64,000 bases of DNA from Chryseobacterium foetidum (GCF_025457425.1 NZ_JAMXIA010000001.1:124001-188000), one strand, 5' to 3'; counted from the stretch's first letter, positions 32,537 to 41,221 are shown. Numbers and translations are program-made. The notes: generated by a model not told the origin, from the letters alone.

Positions 32537-33091
32537 ATGGAAGAATTAGATCTTATATTAGAATCTGTAAAACATGACATGGACGCGGCAGTAAAGCATT
32601 TGGATCATGCATTTCAAAGAATCAGAGCGGGGCGTGCGTCTACAGCTATGGTTCAGGATGTAATGGTAGAATATTACGGTGCGATGACTCCGCTTAATCA
32701 GGTTGCCAACGTGTCTGTGCCGGATGCGATGACGATTTCTATTCAGCCTTGGGACAGAACTGCAATTAACGCAATTGAAAAGGCAATCATCAATTCAAAT
32801 TTAGGTTTTGCTCCTTCCAATAATGGTGAAAATATCATTCTGAATGTACCCCCATTGACTGAAGAAAGAAGAAAAGAGCTTGCAAAACAGGCAAAAGGTG
32901 AAACTGAAGATACCAAAATTGTAATCAGAAACGCGAGACAAAACGGTATTAAAGAATTGAAAAAATTAGATGGTGTTTCCGAAGATATTATTAAAGATTC
33001 TGAGGCGACGATACAGGATTACACAGATAAATATGTGAAAATCTGTGATGATCATCTTAAGTCTAAGGAAGCTGAAATTATGAAAGTTTAA
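32537..33091 (+). CDS. frr: Ribosome recycling factor
   Basis: A 184-residue RRF from the ATG at 32537, the normal family length; a start 30 bases earlier would add an untypical tail. Signatures are AFQRIRAGRAS, VEYYGAMTPLNQVANVSVPD, NPP-type loop at LNVPPLTEERRKEL and the C-terminal IQDYTDKYVKICDDHLKSKEAEIMKV. It splits post-termination ribosomes together with EF-G. It sits downstream of pyrH in the usual order. A strong terminator follows. Confidence 0.96.
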   Translation: MEELDLILESVKHDMDAAVKHLDHAFQRIRAGRASTAMVQDVMVEYYGAMTPLNQVANVSVPDAMTISIQPWDRTAINAIEKAIINSNLGFAPSNNGENIILNVPPLTEERRKELAKQAKGETEDTKIVIRNARQNGIKELKKLDGVSEDIIKDSEATIQDYTDKYVKICDDHLKSKEAEIMKV

Positions 33092-33115
33092 TCTTCATAC
33101 ATTTCATTAAAATAT

Positions 33116-33148
33116 AAAAGAGATTTCCGGTTGTGGAAATCTCTTTTT
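33116..33148. terminator. Bidirectional terminator after frr
   Basis: AAAAGAGATTTCC and GGAAATCTCTTTT form a 13-base perfect stem with a six-base loop, with T and A tracts on the two sides. It lies between the convergent frr and 33156 genes. Confidence 0.85.
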
Positions 33149-33155
33149 CGTTTAT

Positions 33156-33803
33156 TTAAAGACATTGTCTCCTTTCTTTTTTGTAGTTTTTATGTTTAAT
33201 CAGTTTTTCAAATTCTGAAAGCAGTTCTGCACTTTTACAGTTTTTTGAAGCCTGATTTGGAATTTTTGAGACGTCAGGTTGGCTTTTCTCAACCGATCTT
33301 ATGGTGTACTTTTTTTCGAGACAGTCAATAACTTTATTTTTCACCAAATAAATTCTGGACTCTGTGACGTCGTCTTTTGTTTCAGGATTTTCAGCATTAC
33401 CGCCGTCAAACTGCCACACTGTTTCATCTTTTAATATAAAAAACGGTTTGTCTTCATTCAGAAAATAGTTTTCAACAGCAGAATAGTGACTGTATTCGGA
33501 ATATTGATTTCTGATCACCATCAGTTGAGAATCTTTAGAAAAATAGGTTACAATTCCTTCTCTGCCGTCACATTCATATTTAAAAGATGCAGAGTCAAGC
33601 GATTTTTTATCTAATTCATTTTGATATTCAGCATAATATTTCTGAATATCTTCCTTTGATTCAATCACAATTTTATTACTTACAGCAGGTGTTTCAACCG
33701 TTTTATTATTGGCTGGGTTTGGAATAGAATTCTCAGATGTTTTCTCTTTTTTACAGCTTTGAAAACTCAGTGCAGCGAGCAGAAGAATTGGAATTATTTT
33801 CAT
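33156..33803 (-). CDS. Hypothetical lipoprotein
   Basis: A 215-residue protein with a lipoprotein signal (LLLAALSFQSC, lipid Cys17) and a short Lys/Glu/Asn linker. The mature part has segments that look like small beta strands (GIVTYFSKDSQLMVIRNQYSEYSHYSAVENYFL, then FFILKDETVWQFDG), and a C-terminal region with one Cys near NCKSAELL and a final Cys two residues from the end. No domain is recognised. It is a single-gene unit facing frr. Confidence 0.7.
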   Translation of the reverse strand: MKIIPILLLAALSFQSCKKEKTSENSIPNPANNKTVETPAVSNKIVIESKEDIQKYYAEYQNELDKKSLDSASFKYECDGREGIVTYFSKDSQLMVIRNQYSEYSHYSAVENYFLNEDKPFFILKDETVWQFDGGNAENPETKDDVTESRIYLVKNKVIDCLEKKYTIRSVEKSQPDVSKIPNQASKNCKSAELLSEFEKLIKHKNYKKERRQCL

Positions 33804-33916
33804 ATTTAAATTTTAAGAATACTTACAAAAACTGTGCGGGTTGGTGTAAATCTTGTTTAAATAATGCCTTCAACAAAGTTTTTAAACTTAAAAATCACTA
33901 ACTTTAAAAGAAAAAT

Positions 33917-35419
33917 ATGCAGATAGACGCAAGAAATCTAAGTGTAGACGATCATGATGAACTGGTAAAAACAATGAAAAGGGCTTACCCAACCATGTCT
34001 GACTACATTTGGCCAAAGAAAAGCATAGAAAAACTCACCAAAATATTTCCTCAGGGACAAATCTGTATCACAGTTGACGGTAAACTCGCAGCAGTTGCCC
34101 TTTCTATCATTGTCAATTATGATGACTTTGGGGATGATCATACTTATAAAGATATTACTGGAAATTATACGTTCAGCACTCACACCAATTCAGGAAATGT
34201 GCTGTACGGAATAGAAGTTTTCGTAGATCCCGAATACCGCGAACTGAGATTAGGCCGTAGATTATACGATCTCAGAAAAGAACTTTGCGAACAGCTTAAT
34301 CTGAGAGCAATTGTTTTGGGAGGAAGAATTCCGCATTACCATAAATACAGCGATGAGTTGTCTGCCAGAGATTACATCAGAAAAGTAAGGGACAAAGAAA
34401 TTTATGATCCTGTGCTTTCGTTTCAGCTGTCCAACAACTTTTTACCGATAAAAGTTCTGAAAAAATACCTTCTTGAAGACGAATCATCCAAAGAAAATGC
34501 AGTTCTCCTTCAATGGAACAATATTTATTACAGTAAACAGCCTAATACAATGCAGGACAGCGTCATCCGTCTTGGTTTGGTGCAGTGGCAGATGAGACAG
34601 TTTAAGGACATTCATGCATTTTATGAGCAGGTCGAGTTTTTCGTAAATGTGATGGGAGATTACAAAGCTGATTTCGTTCTTTTCCCTGAGCTTTTCAACA
34701 CGCCTTTACTCGCACCTTTCAACCATCTTTCTGAACGTGACAGTATGATCGAGCTGGCAAAACTTACCGATGATATCAGAACGAAAATTTCGGAATTGGC
34801 GATCAGTTACAACGTCAACATTATTTCCGGAAGCATGCCTTTTTACGATGATAATGATTTGTATAATATCTCTTACATGATGCATCGTGATGGCAGAATT
34901 GATGAATACAGAAAAATTCACATAACACCTAATGAAAAGAAATATTACGGAATGAAAGGCGGCAGTGAAATCAAAGTCTTCGACACCGATTGCGGAAAAG
35001 TTGGACTGGTGATCTGTTATGACGTAGAATTCCCTGAATTACCAAGAATTTTAGCCGATCAGGGCATGAAAATATTGTTTGTACCTTATCTCACCGACAC
35101 ACAAAATGCTTACATGAGGGTTCGACACTGTGCCGCGGCAAGAGCTATAGAAAATGAATGTTATGTAGCCATCGCCGGGTGTGTTGGAAATCTTCCGGGT
35201 GTGAATAATATGGATATTCAGTTTGGTCAGGCGGCAGTTTTTACCCCTTCTGATTTTGCATTTCCTTCAAATGCTGTGAAAGGTGAAGCCACCCCGAATA
35301 CAGAAATGACTTTAATTGTTGATGTGGATTTAAATTTACTAAAAGATCTTCACCACAACGGTTCAGTGCAGATTTTGAAAGACCGCAGAACCGATTTGTA
35401 TGAAATCAATCTAAAATAA
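33917..35419 (+). CDS. GNAT acetyltransferase fused to carbon-nitrogen hydrolase
   Basis: A 500-residue two-domain protein. Residues 1-about 205 form a GNAT-type N-acetyltransferase: GIEVFVDPEYRELRLGRRLYDLRKEL holds the acetyl-CoA-binding turn (RLGRRL, 111-116). Residues about 215-490 are a nitrilase-superfamily amidohydrolase with the intact Glu258-Lys333-Cys367 triad (FPELF, EYRKIHI, VICYDVEFPE). The fusion is known as a conserved architecture in several phyla, but its substrate is not established. One domain may acylate an amine that the other deamidates, or vice versa. It is monocistronic, running away from the divergent lipoprotein gene. Confidence 0.9.
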   Translation: MQIDARNLSVDDHDELVKTMKRAYPTMSDYIWPKKSIEKLTKIFPQGQICITVDGKLAAVALSIIVNYDDFGDDHTYKDITGNYTFSTHTNSGNVLYGIEVFVDPEYRELRLGRRLYDLRKELCEQLNLRAIVLGGRIPHYHKYSDELSARDYIRKVRDKEIYDPVLSFQLSNNFLPIKVLKKYLLEDESSKENAVLLQWNNIYYSKQPNTMQDSVIRLGLVQWQMRQFKDIHAFYEQVEFFVNVMGDYKADFVLFPELFNTPLLAPFNHLSERDSMIELAKLTDDIRTKISELAISYNVNIISGSMPFYDDNDLYNISYMMHRDGRIDEYRKIHITPNEKKYYGMKGGSEIKVFDTDCGKVGLVICYDVEFPELPRILADQGMKILFVPYLTDTQNAYMRVRHCAAARAIENECYVAIAGCVGNLPGVNNMDIQFGQAAVFTPSDFAFPSNAVKGEATPNTEMTLIVDVDLNLLKDLHHNGSVQILKDRRTDLYEINLK

Positions 35420-35558
35420 ATTCATGATATTTTTAAATTAATTCATCAGATTTATTAAAACTTAAAACAATTATCACAAAACGGTAATTGTTTTTTTTGT
35501 TCATTTTTATATCACGTATAATTAGAATTATTTGTATTTTGCATTTAATAAAAACAAA

Positions 35559-36260
35559 ATGATGATTAAAGAAAAACAGAACAGTCTGATCAATGACAAC
35601 GTAAAATACTTAGCAAAGCTTGTCAGCCGTGCTACTTTAAGTTTCCTGAAAATCAATATTGCCGGTCAGATTTCTATTGCAGTTTTGGGTACAGCCACGA
35701 TCGGTATTATTATTTTCCAGACTTTTAAAAGCGGCGGCGGTCCTGTGCATACAAGTGGTGAAGCAGCTGTTCTTGTGCTTTTGATGGTAAGACCTGTTTC
35801 TTTTGGCTTGACAATTCTAAGTGCTTTTGGAGCTCCGTTTCTTCTGTTTACACTGGGAAATAAATATGTGATGACAAGCACGATCAACAGATTGATTTCT
35901 GACAGAGGCGAGCAACTGCTTTTCCCAATTATTGACAGAATTTTAAATAAAGTGAAAGCCAATCAGCCCCAGTTAATGCAAAGCGGTGTTGATAAAACCA
36001 AGCTTCAACTTAAAGTTTTGCAGGAAATCAGAGATTCAAAAGAAAACAAATGGTTTAAAAAGATCATTGCATTTGGCTTCAGGAAAATTGATCTAAATGA
36101 AGTTGATTTCAGAGATGAAAACGTAAGCTTTACCGAAATTATCAAAAACAAAATCATTGATAAACTGAAAGATATTTCAGCGCCAAGCCGCCTGTTTTTT
36201 TATCTTATTTTGGGGTGGATGATGTTGATTTTGGTGCTGACGATGATTAATGTTATTTAA
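35559..36260 (+). CDS. Hypothetical membrane protein
   Basis: About 233 residues from the first ATG of an ATGATG pair at 35559. The predicted helices are at about 32-55 (INIAGQISIAVLGTATIGIIIFQT), 65-100 (AAVLVLLMVRPVSFGLTILSAFGAPFLLFTLG) and the C-terminal 210-232 (FFYLILGWMMLILVLTMI). A charged cytoplasmic stretch of about 95 residues lies between the second and third. No family is recognised. It stands alone, upstream of a palindrome and the RelA/SpoT gene, with 148 bases between. Confidence 0.7.
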   Translation: MMIKEKQNSLINDNVKYLAKLVSRATLSFLKINIAGQISIAVLGTATIGIIIFQTFKSGGGPVHTSGEAAVLVLLMVRPVSFGLTILSAFGAPFLLFTLGNKYVMTSTINRLISDRGEQLLFPIIDRILNKVKANQPQLMQSGVDKTKLQLKVLQEIRDSKENKWFKKIIAFGFRKIDLNEVDFRDENVSFTEIIKNKIIDKLKDISAPSRLFFYLILGWMMLILVLTMINVI

Positions 36261-36277
36261 TTTTTAAATGATATATA

Positions 36278-36297
36278 TATAGTAGATATCTACTATA
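36278..36297. promoter_or_regulatory. Perfect 20-base palindrome between 35559 and RelA/SpoT genes
   Basis: TATAGTAGATATCTACTATA is a perfect palindrome, 111 bases before the RelA/SpoT ATG and 18 bases after the membrane protein stop. It lacks a loop and a T tract, so a protein-binding site is more likely than a terminator. No regulator gene is adjacent. Confidence 0.45.
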
Positions 36298-36408
36298 AAA
36301 TTTGACTATATTTTTAAAAATTTCCTTGAGATTTCCGTAATTAGTACAACTTTTTTTTGTGAAATATCGATAATATTTTTTTATTTTTACTTCTAATGAT
36401 TATTAAAT

Positions 36409-37452
36409 ATGAAATTTAGCAGAAAACAAATTTCAAAAGCGGGTGAAAAACTGCTTGTATCCAAATCCGACAAAGAGATAGAGGAAGCATTAAATGTTAT
36501 TAATCTTTGGAGAACTAACCATCTTCATCCATTAGTTGTATTAAAAAATAGTCTTTTGAGATTATTGTTTAAAGTAAACATTGATCCAAAACTCGTTTCT
36601 CAAAGACTTAAACGTCTTACATCAATAGAATACAAATTAGATTTAAATCCGAGTATGGGACTTGGTGGAATGCAAGATATTGGTGGTTATCGAGCCGTAT
36701 TAAAAGATGTCAGAGATCTGAATAAACTTCACAATGCGTTAATTTCTCAAAGAAGTATTCACAAATTAGAAAGAGTAGTTGATTATGTAGATGAACCCAA
36801 AAATACAGGTTATCGAAGTATTCATTACATATACAAATATTCTTCGACTAAAGAGGAATATGACGGGTTAAAGATTGAGTTACAAATTAGAACAAAGTTG
36901 CAACATAATTGGGCAACTGCTGTGGAAACAGCGGGAATTGTGACAAAAACCTCATTAAAGTCCAATCAAGGACCTGATGAATGGTTAGATTTTTTTAAAG
37001 TAGTGAGTTCGTTATTTGCTATTAAAGAAAAACTTCCAGTTATGAAAGAACATAAATACCTTACCATGGAACAGTTGATGGTTAGGTGCTATAATTATTG
37101 TACTGATTTAAATATTCTTAATAAATTGAAAGCTATTAGAGTTTCAACTAATAGAATTGAGACAGACAAATTTCCTGGAGATTATTATTTACTTAATATC
37201 GATTTGGTAGATATGTCTGTCAATATCAAAATTTATAATAAACGGCAATTTCACGATGCAACCATTGAGTATTTACGGTTAGAGAAGAGCATCAAAGAAA
37301 ATGAAAACGCAGTTGTTTTAGTTTCTGCATCTTCGCTGAAGATGTTAAAAAAAGCCTATCCCAGTTATTTTCTTGATACATCTGAATTTATTCAAGCTAT
37401 TGAAAAGATGAATGCTAACTGCTTAGAAAGAGATTATCTACACTTGCCTTAG
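36409..37452 (+). CDS. Stand-alone RelA/SpoT synthetase-domain protein
   Basis: A 347-residue protein with a nucleotide pyrophosphokinase (RelA/SpoT) domain but no HD hydrolase and no TGS or ACT domains. Catalytic features are intact: RLKRLTSIEYKL (66-77), Asp90 in MQDIGGYRAV, the G-loop GYRSIHY (134-140) and Glu157 in ELQIRT with His166 and Trp168. A C-terminal region of about 165 residues is unassigned. Such proteins make (p)ppGpp or (p)ppApp, or pyrophosphorylate tRNA as toxSAS toxins. Sampled lines have GC of about 23-33 percent against 48 percent in a line of the next gene, hinting at foreign origin. Its role is not decided by the sequence. Confidence 0.85.
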   Translation: MKFSRKQISKAGEKLLVSKSDKEIEEALNVINLWRTNHLHPLVVLKNSLLRLLFKVNIDPKLVSQRLKRLTSIEYKLDLNPSMGLGGMQDIGGYRAVLKDVRDLNKLHNALISQRSIHKLERVVDYVDEPKNTGYRSIHYIYKYSSTKEEYDGLKIELQIRTKLQHNWATAVETAGIVTKTSLKSNQGPDEWLDFFKVVSSLFAIKEKLPVMKEHKYLTMEQLMVRCYNYCTDLNILNKLKAIRVSTNRIETDKFPGDYYLLNIDLVDMSVNIKIYNKRQFHDATIEYLRLEKSIKENENAVVLVSASSLKMLKKAYPSYFLDTSEFIQAIEKMNANCLERDYLHLP

Positions 37453-37519
37453 ACATATTTTACGTAGATATTTGTCATTTTAAACCTTCGGATACTAGAA
37501 AAATCAACTTTAGTAAAAT

Positions 37520-39163
37520 ATGTTCGACAAGCAACAGCGAAAACTCAAAAGATCGGCAAAACTGATTTCCGTTTTAAGCAAATACGGATTCAAAGACATG
37601 ATCGCCAGAATGGGCAAAAAACCGGAAGAAAATTCTGCACAATCTGAAGAAATTATTTCCAAAGGAACCGTGTATGAACGCATCAGGCTTGCTTTGGAAG
37701 AATTGGGTCCCACGTTTGTGAAACTCGGACAGACATTCAGCAATCGTGAAGATCTGCTTCCGCCGGAACTGATTCAAGAACTGCAGAAACTTCAGGATAG
37801 AGTAGAAGTTGTGGAAATGAATGTGCAGGAAATTCTTGAGAATGAATTTAATATTATTCCAAAAGAACATTTTTCAGAAATTATCTCAAAACCTCTGGCA
37901 ACAGCTTCAATTGCTCAGGTGTACAGAGCGACTTTACTCAACGGCGATGAAGTGATTTTAAAAATCAAAAAACCGGACGTGCTTTCGGTGATCGAAGATG
38001 ATTTACTTTTAATTAAAGATTTAGTTAAGCTGATTTCCACTTATTCTGAAATCGGTTCAAAATTAAATTTAAAACAGGCCATTTCCACTTTCGAAAAGTC
38101 TCTGCTTGAAGAGGTTTCACTGGTCAATGAAAGGAACAACATTCAGCAATTTGCTTTAAATTTTAAAAATAATAAAGAAACTTACGTTCCGAAAGTCTAT
38201 GATGAATTTTCCAACAACAATGTTTTGTGTATGGAATTTATCGACGGCATCAAAGTGACCGATCAGGAAGAATTGCGAAAAAATGACATCGATCCCGTTG
38301 TCGTTTCTGAAGTGGGTTTAAGACTTTTCGTTTCCCAGATTTTAGATTATGGTTTTTTCCATGCCGATCCTCACGCGGGAAATATTTTAGTAAAAAAAGA
38401 CGGAAAAGTAGTTTTCATCGATTTTGGAGCTGTCGAAAAAATTCAGCCCAACGACAAAGAAATTCTGGAAAGTTTAATCGTTGCTTTTGTGGCAAAAAAT
38501 TCTCATAAAATCGTACGCTACCTCAAAAAAATGGCGGTCAGCTACGAAATTCCGGATGAAAGACGTTTTGAAAATGACGTTCAGGAAGTTCTGACTTTTG
38601 TTCACAGCACTTCCCTGAAAGACATTGACCCGAATGTCATTATGAATAAAATGAAAGATGTTCTGAAAGACAACAGGCTATACATGCCCGATTATTTTTA
38701 TCTTTTATTTAAAGGAATCGGTCTGATAGAAGGAGTTGGCAGAACCATCAATCCTGACCTTGATGTGGTGAAAAGTCTTCATCCTTACACCAAAAAAATC
38801 CTCACAAGAAAAATCAGCCCAAAAAAACTTTTCAAAACAGGAATGGAAAAGATGATGACCTTCACGGATAATGTGGATGAAATTCCGAAGGAGTTACGGT
38901 CTGTTCTGCAAAAATTGGATGATAACAGTTTTACCATTTCCAGTGAAATTAAAAATATTGAAAAGACCAACCGGCTGATCAAATCAAGTATTGTCAATCT
39001 CATTTTAGCGATGATTTTAGGAGCAAATATTATTGCCACAGCGATTGTTTTTGTTTCAGAATCAGGCCCGAGAATCGGCGAAATGTCTTTAGTAGCAGTT
39101 TTAGGATTTTGCTTTTCTGTTTTGCTGGTGGTTATTCTGCTGTTGAGAATCTTCCGCAAGTAA
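37520..39163 (+). CDS. ABC1/UbiB family atypical protein kinase
   Basis: A 547-residue ADCK/UbiB-type protein. The family KxGQ motif is KLGQ (68-71) in GPTFVKLGQTFSNREDLLP. It is followed by the Ala-rich nucleotide loop PLATASIAQVYRA, the catalytic-loop region FFHADPHAGNILV and metal-site VFIDFGAV. The C-terminus has two membrane helices (about 485-510 and 520-545). UbiB-type ATPases support quinone biosynthesis at the membrane, here presumably menaquinone, since Flavobacteriia use it; this is inference. It is the middle gene of a co-directional but widely spaced series. Confidence 0.9.
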   Translation: MFDKQQRKLKRSAKLISVLSKYGFKDMIARMGKKPEENSAQSEEIISKGTVYERIRLALEELGPTFVKLGQTFSNREDLLPPELIQELQKLQDRVEVVEMNVQEILENEFNIIPKEHFSEIISKPLATASIAQVYRATLLNGDEVILKIKKPDVLSVIEDDLLLIKDLVKLISTYSEIGSKLNLKQAISTFEKSLLEEVSLVNERNNIQQFALNFKNNKETYVPKVYDEFSNNNVLCMEFIDGIKVTDQEELRKNDIDPVVVSEVGLRLFVSQILDYGFFHADPHAGNILVKKDGKVVFIDFGAVEKIQPNDKEILESLIVAFVAKNSHKIVRYLKKMAVSYEIPDERRFENDVQEVLTFVHSTSLKDIDPNVIMNKMKDVLKDNRLYMPDYFYLLFKGIGLIEGVGRTINPDLDVVKSLHPYTKKILTRKISPKKLFKTGMEKMMTFTDNVDEIPKELRSVLQKLDDNSFTISSEIKNIEKTNRLIKSSIVNLILAMILGANIIATAIVFVSESGPRIGEMSLVAVLGFCFSVLLVVILLLRIFRK

Positions 39164-39246
39164 AGTTTTCATCACCTTCGGATCCAAAAAATTTTGTAAA
39201 TGAAAAAGCTAAGATCCAGATTATCTTTAAAAAATGGGTACAAAAT

Positions 39247-39318
39247 TCTCTCGCTGATTTTACAGATTTTGCAGAAAACTTAGAGTAAAATCTGCGCAAA
39301 TCCGTGAAATCTGAGAGA
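39247..39318. repeat. Imperfect inverted repeat with GATTT-AGATTT-GCAGA words
   Basis: TCTCTCGCTGATTTTACAGA (from 39247) pairs, with a few gaps, with TCCGTGAAATCTGAGAGA (to 39318), and an inner TTTTGCAGA pairs with TCTGCGCAAA. The structure fills most of the gap between the ABC1 kinase and helicase genes. It lacks a T tract and looks like a dispersed hairpin repeat. Confidence 0.55.
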
Positions 39319-39376
39319 CAAAACTTCCAGCTCCCCTCATCCACGTCCCAGCCTCAAAATACAAATTTTAATTCCC

Positions 39377-39384
39377 TATCTTTG
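39377..39384 (+). promoter_or_regulatory. Putative -7 box of the helicase gene, implying a leaderless mRNA
   Basis: TATCTTTG is an exact TAnnTTTG match and ends four bases before the ATG at 39389. Transcription would begin at or next to the start codon. Confidence 0.5.
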
Positions 39385-39388
39385 CAAA

Positions 39389-40741
39389 ATGGAAAAACTC
39401 ACTTTTGCAGACTTTGACCTTCCGGTGAAGGTTCTTGATGTTTTAGCAGATTTAAATTTATTTGAGCCCACTCCAATTCAGGAAAAAAGTATCGGTCCGA
39501 TCCTTTCAGGAAGGGATGTGATGGGAATTGCGCAAACGGGAACGGGAAAAACACTGGCGTATTTACTTCCGGTTTTAAAGACTTGGAAATACAACAAAAA
39601 TGGAAATCCTACGGTTGTGGTTTTGGTTCCGACAAGAGAACTGGTGGTTCAGGTAACGGAAATTGTAGAAAAACTGACAGAAAATCTTACTGCAAGAGTA
39701 ATCGGTATCTATGGTGGAAAAAATATCAATACGCAAAAATTATTATTCAAAGATGGTTGTGATATTTTAGTAGGAACACCGGGCAGAATCATGGATTTGG
39801 CGATTGATAATGCTATTTCTTTAAAGGAAGTTCAGAAATTAATCATCGACGAATTTGACGAAATGCTGAATCTTGGTTTCAGACCACAGCTGACGCATAT
39901 CTTTGAAATGATGCGTGACAAAAGACAGAATATTCTTTTCTCAGCAACGATGACAGATGCCGTTGACGAAATGCTGGATCAGTATTTTGCCGGCCCGATC
40001 GAAATTTCACTGGCAAAATCAGGAACTCCGCTGGAGAAAATTGAGCAGACTGCCTATAAAGTTGAAAATTTCAATACGAAAATTAATTTACTGGAGCATT
40101 TGTTGAAGAAGGATGACGAGATGTCTAAGGTTTTGATTTTCGCAAACAATAAAAAACACTCAGACTTACTTTTCACTCAGATCAACGAGCTTTTTCCTGA
40201 ACAGTTTGATGTGATTCACTCCAATAAATCTCAAAACTACCGTTTGAAAGCGATGAAACGCTTTGAAAACGAAGAAATCAGGGGTTTAATTACAACCGAC
40301 GTTATGGCGAGAGGTCTGGATATTTCAGATATTACCCATGTCATCAACTTTGAAACTCCCGAAGTTCCGGAACAGTATATTCACAGAATTGGTAGAACGG
40401 GTAGAGCTGATAAAGACGGTAAAGCAGTAACATTTGTTGCTAAAAAAGAGGAAGAATGGGCTGTAGAAATCGAAATGTTGATGGATAAAGAGTTGGCTTA
40501 CATTGATTTCCCTGAAGAGGTAAAAATCAATCCTAAGAAAATTGCATCTGAAGAAGATTTGATTGTAATGAAAAATCCTGCTCAGGTAAAACTTTTTGAT
40601 GGTGGTGGAGCTTTTCATGAAAAGAAAGACAAAAACAAAAAAGAAAACTGGGGCGGACCTTCAAAAAGGAAAACACCAAAGAAATTCGGAGCCAACAGAG
40701 CGCAGCAAAAAGCAATTTCGAAATCGAAACGTAAGAAATAA
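39389..40741 (+). CDS. DEAD-box family ATP-dependent RNA helicase
   Basis: A 450-residue RhlE-like helicase. Motifs in order: Q motif around FEPTPIQEKSI, motif I AQTGTGKT, Ia PTRELV, II DEFD (variant of DEAD, in LIIDEFDEMLNLGF), III SAT, then RecA2 with ARGLDISDI and HRIGRTGR. A basic, Lys-rich tail of about 50 residues (KKDKNKKENWGGPSKRKTPKK) would bind RNA. It unwinds RNA in ribosome assembly or turnover. The promoter box is so close that the message appears leaderless. A strong terminator follows. Confidence 0.93.
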   Translation: MEKLTFADFDLPVKVLDVLADLNLFEPTPIQEKSIGPILSGRDVMGIAQTGTGKTLAYLLPVLKTWKYNKNGNPTVVVLVPTRELVVQVTEIVEKLTENLTARVIGIYGGKNINTQKLLFKDGCDILVGTPGRIMDLAIDNAISLKEVQKLIIDEFDEMLNLGFRPQLTHIFEMMRDKRQNILFSATMTDAVDEMLDQYFAGPIEISLAKSGTPLEKIEQTAYKVENFNTKINLLEHLLKKDDEMSKVLIFANNKKHSDLLFTQINELFPEQFDVIHSNKSQNYRLKAMKRFENEEIRGLITTDVMARGLDISDITHVINFETPEVPEQYIHRIGRTGRADKDGKAVTFVAKKEEEWAVEIEMLMDKELAYIDFPEEVKINPKKIASEEDLIVMKNPAQVKLFDGGGAFHEKKDKNKKENWGGPSKRKTPKKFGANRAQQKAISKSKRKK

Positions 40742-40746
40742 GACAA

Positions 40747-40776
40747 AAAAAACACTTCCAAACGGAAGTGTTTTTT
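40747..40776. terminator. Bidirectional terminator after the helicase gene
   Basis: AAAAAACACTTCC and GGAAGTGTTTTTT form a perfect 13-base stem with a four-base AAAC loop. It lies exactly between the convergent stops at 40741 and 40778. Confidence 0.88.
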
Positions 40777-40777
40777 G

Positions 40778-41221
40778 TTATTTTACAATCACAATGATAA
40801 TTTTATCGTCGATCCCGTCACCATCTTCGTCGTCATAGTGACTTACAAACTGCAGTTCATTTTGAGTACGGCTTATAATTTCAATATTTTCACCGTCAAT
40901 AATGAGTTTCGAGTTGGTGTGATCGTAAGAGTAATTTACGGTTTCAATACCTGTACTTACACAGTTTCCGTTGATGTTATTTTCAAAAATATTGGAAACG
41001 ACCGTGTTGTTTGTTTTAAAATCCAGTGTGCTTGATTTGTAGCAAGGCGAGTAATCTGTATTGGAAAGTGTAACGCCACTACTTCCGGAAACTACAATTT
41101 CTCTTGAAGGGTGCCACACGCCAACCAGCGAAAACTCATTTGTGAATTCATCATCTTCATCTACCGTACATGAACTGAAGATAAAGCCGGCAGCCATTGC
41201 CATTAATAATATTTTTTTCAT
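40778..41221 (-). CDS. Lipocalin-like lipoprotein
   Basis: A 147-residue lipoprotein from the ATG at 41221 (MKKILLMAMAAG, lipobox IFSSC). The mature part has the GxW strand of lipocalin-like proteins (SLVGVWHPSREIV), two Cys residues that probably form a disulfide (SPCYKS and NGNCVS) and an acidic DDEDGDGIDDK stretch resembling a Ca2+-binding loop. It is a paralogue of the protein encoded at 42502. Its ligand is unknown. Confidence 0.7.
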   Translation of the reverse strand: MKKILLMAMAAGFIFSSCTVDEDDEFTNEFSLVGVWHPSREIVVSGSSGVTLSNTDYSPCYKSSTLDFKTNNTVVSNIFENNINGNCVSTGIETVNYSYDHTNSKLIIDGENIEIISRTQNELQFVSHYDDEDGDGIDDKIIIVIVK

